A DNA stretch of 6,271 bases from Flavipsychrobacter sp. (lineage in GTDB: Bacteria > Bacteroidota > Bacteroidia > Chitinophagales > Chitinophagaceae), in the NCBI GenBank assembly GCA_021156265.1, contig JAJNBR010000235.1, positions 1 to 6,271 on the forward strand. The letters run 5' to 3'. The notes under the pieces were generated by a model, which did no database searches, was not told the DNA's origin, and saw only the letters and a program-made list of their open reading frames with translations. Position numbers and translations under genes: made by a program. Shown here piece after piece: positions 5,066 through 6,271 of this stretch. Positions within the stretch are counted from its first letter, which is position 1; the number at the start of each line of letters is the position of its first letter.

Positions 5066-5926
5066 CTATTGTTCAGCTGTTTTTCTGCGGGGGCCGCGCC
5101 TCGGTTTGGGCTTGGCAGGGACCGGAACAGGCTTCATACGTATATAAATATGTCTCAGGTTACGGCTCCCCTTCTCTGAGGAACGCTCGTCTATCTCGAA
5201 ACTGTCTATGCTTTTGATAAGCAATACCAGCTTTTTGAAGCCATAGTTACGTGCATCGAAATCGGGTTGCTTTTTGGCCAGCAGGTTGCCCACATCGCCC
5301 AGGTAGGCCCAGCCGTCCTCATCGGCAAGGTCTACTACGGTGGAGGCGATCAGGTCTACTACACCCTGGTCTACCCGTCGTATCACGTCTGCTTCTTCGG
5401 CTTCTTCGCGCTGCGGCTGCTCTGCTTTGGGTGCGGGCCTGTTGCTGCCTACCACCACCAGGCCTTCCGGCACTTTCTCGGTGCGGCGTTTCAGTATCTC
5501 TATATATACAAACTTGTCGCAGGCGGCTATAAAGGGCGCGGGGGTCTTTTTCTGCCCCATGCCTATCACCTTCATGCCGGCTTCGCGCAGGCGCAGGGCC
5601 AGGCGGGTAAAATCGCTGTCGCTGCTGATGATGCAGAAGCCTTCTACGCGGCCGCTGTATAGTATATCCATAGCGTCAATGATCATGGCGCTGTCGGTGG
5701 CGTTCTTGCCTGTAGTGTAGCTGTATTGTTGTATGGGTGTGATGCCGTGCTCCAGCAGCAGTTCCTTCCAGCGGGCCACGTGGGGTTTGGTCCAGTCGGC
5801 GTATATGCGCTTGAAGGTGGGACTGCCGTATTTTGCTATCTCCTCCATCATCTCCTTCAGGTTGCCCGAGGGCACGTTGTCGGCGTCTATGAGGACTGCG
5901 AAGCGGAGTTCGTTGTTATTGGTCAT
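5066..5926 (-). CDS. NYN (LabA/DUF88-type PIN-like) putative ribonuclease with C-terminal LOTUS/OST-HTH domain
   Basis: This is a 286-residue cytosolic protein. Residues 7-145 form a NYN domain of the LabA/DUF88 type. The first strand has VLIDADN (Asp14, Asp16), then NATDSAMIIDAMD (Asp78, Asp84), then IISSDSDF (Asp103, Asp105). These acidic residues would bind metal in the PIN-like nuclease fold. Residues 146-182 are a charged linker. Residues 183-265 match an OST-HTH/LOTUS domain: a helical start VDLIAS...DEDGWAYLGDVGNLL, then FDARNYGFKKLVLLIKSI and a final strand HIYIRM. LOTUS domains bind RNA or RNA helicases. A basic Pro/Arg/Lys tail (267-283) may add nucleic-acid contact. The pairing is common among bacterial homologues and recalls animal MARF1; the likely role is RNA cleavage or RNA turnover, target unknown. 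The ATG at 5926 gives the complete first strand. No strong promoter is visible; TAACTTTA (5938-5931) is a weak candidate. Confidence 0.9.
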   Translation of the reverse strand: MTNNNELRFAVLIDADNVPSGNLKEMMEEIAKYGSPTFKRIYADWTKPHVARWKELLLEHGITPIQQYSYTTGKNATDSAMIIDAMDILYSGRVEGFCIISSDSDFTRLALRLREAGMKVIGMGQKKTPAPFIAACDKFVYIEILKRRTEKVPEGLVVVGSNRPAPKAEQPQREEAEEADVIRRVDQGVVDLIASTVVDLADEDGWAYLGDVGNLLAKKQPDFDARNYGFKKLVLLIKSIDSFEIDERSSEKGSRNLRHIYIRMKPVPVPAKPKPRRGPRRKTAEQ

Positions 5927-6056
5927 TGTATAAAGTTAGTGTGTTTGTCTTTGTTTGTTCTTTGTCTTTATGTTGATTGTAACAAAACATGTACCGTAGT
6001 CCGCTCTTCATGCCTCTCTGTCTTGATTACGTTTGGCGTTGTCTCTTCGTTCATCC
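5927..6056. other. Intergenic region upstream of the NYN/LOTUS gene
   Basis: No gene is supported here. On the minus strand the last 40 bases before the gene are A/C-rich with a short direct repeat (AAAGACAAA twice, 8 bases apart, about 5951-5976). An open frame crossing 5968-6189 on the minus strand has no recognisable domain, runs through the hairpins described next, and is treated as chance. Confidence 0.5.
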
Positions 6057-6108
6057 TTACTTTCTTTTGCCTTGACGCAAAAGAAAGTAACAAAGAAAAA
6101 GTCAAGGC
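6057..6108. repeat. 14-bp perfect inverted repeat whose loop can pair with a downstream sequence
   Basis: TTACTTTCTTTTGC (6057-6070) and GCAAAAGAAAGTAA (6077-6090) are perfect inverted copies around a 6-base CTTGAC loop. The loop and its closing pair (GCCTTGAC, 6069-6076) are in turn exactly complementary to GTCAAGGC (6101-6108). The two pairings could form a pseudoknot or be mutually exclusive. No U tract follows on either strand, so it is not a standard terminator. From memory, similar TACTTTCTTTTG...CAAAAGAAAGTA hairpins are scattered between genes in many bacteria, so this may be one copy of a dispersed repeat. Confidence 0.75.
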
Positions 6109-6122
6109 TAAGCAACTCCGGC

Positions 6123-6150
6123 TAAAAAATAGCTGCACTCCGTTGCAGTT
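6123..6150 (-). terminator. Weak terminator-like hairpin for a transcript entering from the right
   Basis: Read on the minus strand, CTGCA (6148-6144) pairs with TGCAG (6137-6133) around ACGGAG, and TTTTTT (6129-6124) follows four bases later. The stem is short at 5 bp. It lies 20 bases after the stop of the possible partial gene at 6170-6271, which is where a terminator would be expected. Confidence 0.35.
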
Positions 6151-6169
6151 AAAAAAGCTTACTGTCCCC

Positions 6170-6271
6170 CTATGGTTTGCTTTCATCATTTCTATCTCCT
6201 GGCTTTATAGGTCTACTGAAAATTTTAACTGCGGCCACTGCGTTCAAGTGATTTTCTTCACGCCATACTGC
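6170..6271 (-). CDS. Possible C-terminal end of an unidentified gene entering from the right edge
   Basis: On the minus strand one frame is open from the window edge for 33 codons, beginning Ala-Val-Trp-Arg-Glu-Glu-Asn-His-Leu-Asn and ending Asp-Glu-Ser-Lys-Pro before TAG (6172-6170). The other two minus frames are closed early. The composition looks protein-like (charged, with one amphipathic stretch), and a weak terminator hairpin follows. I recognise no family. Thirty-three codons can stay open by chance, so this is only tentative; part of a dispersed repeat is the alternative. Confidence 0.25.
   Translation of the reverse strand, partial: AVWREENHLNAVAAVKIFSRPIKPGDRNDESKP

Noticed and set aside
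5267..5662. Plus-strand open frames of 93 to 131 codons
   Set aside because: They are antisense to the NYN/LOTUS gene and arise from its GC-rich codons; no domain is visible.
5968..6189. Open frame of 73 codons on the minus strand
   Set aside because: It runs through the 14-bp inverted repeat and the terminator-like hairpin, shows no domain, and its apparent hydrophobic part is the translated repeat.
1..6271. CRISPR array, insertion sequence, integrase or attachment site
   Set aside because: No regularly spaced repeats, transposase or integrase frames were seen, and neither tRNA 3' end is duplicated within the window.

Overview
The window looks like an ordinary chromosomal stretch of a Bacteroidota genome, most likely a Chitinophagaceae-type organism (inference). 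The evidence is several candidate promoters of the Bacteroidota form (TTG, then about 17-21 bases, then TAnnTTTG), A/T-rich leaders instead of strong Shine-Dalgarno sites, a type IX secretion (T9SS) sorting tail, a pappalysin-type M43 protease and a Bacteroidota-style CcmB-CcmC-CcmD set. I see no CRISPR array, insertion sequence, phage gene or defence island.

Left part (1-1400), all on the minus strand: the N-terminal 317 residues of a secreted M43 zinc metalloprotease that runs off the left edge, with a good promoter just upstream; then tRNA-Leu(UAA) and tRNA-Gly(GCC), each followed by a hairpin that could end its transcript.

Middle part (1443-4589), plus strand: ccmB, ccmC and a small CcmD-like membrane protein, which together make the haem-handling membrane core of System I cytochrome c maturation. 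ccmB and ccmC each have an ATACCTTTGC promoter element, and the one for ccmB lies so close to its ATG that the message would be almost leaderless. A large glutamate dehydrogenase gene follows after 31 bases; a candidate promoter for it lies inside the ccmD-like gene. A strong bidirectional terminator (4620-4651) closes the block. The dehydrogenase is strikingly close to the animal mitochondrial enzyme, including a shortened version of the 'antenna' insertion.

Right part (4650-5926), minus strand: a NYN/LabA-type putative ribonuclease with a C-terminal LOTUS (OST-HTH) domain, followed by a very small secreted protein that is little more than a signal peptide and a T9SS sorting domain. The last 345 bases hold no convincing complete gene. 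They hold a perfect 14-bp hairpin whose loop can pair with a downstream sequence, a weak terminator, and possibly the last 33 codons of a gene entering from the right edge.

No clearly new system is visible. The points most worth a second look are the animal-like dehydrogenase, the nearly cargo-less T9SS tail protein and the loop-pairing hairpin near the right end.
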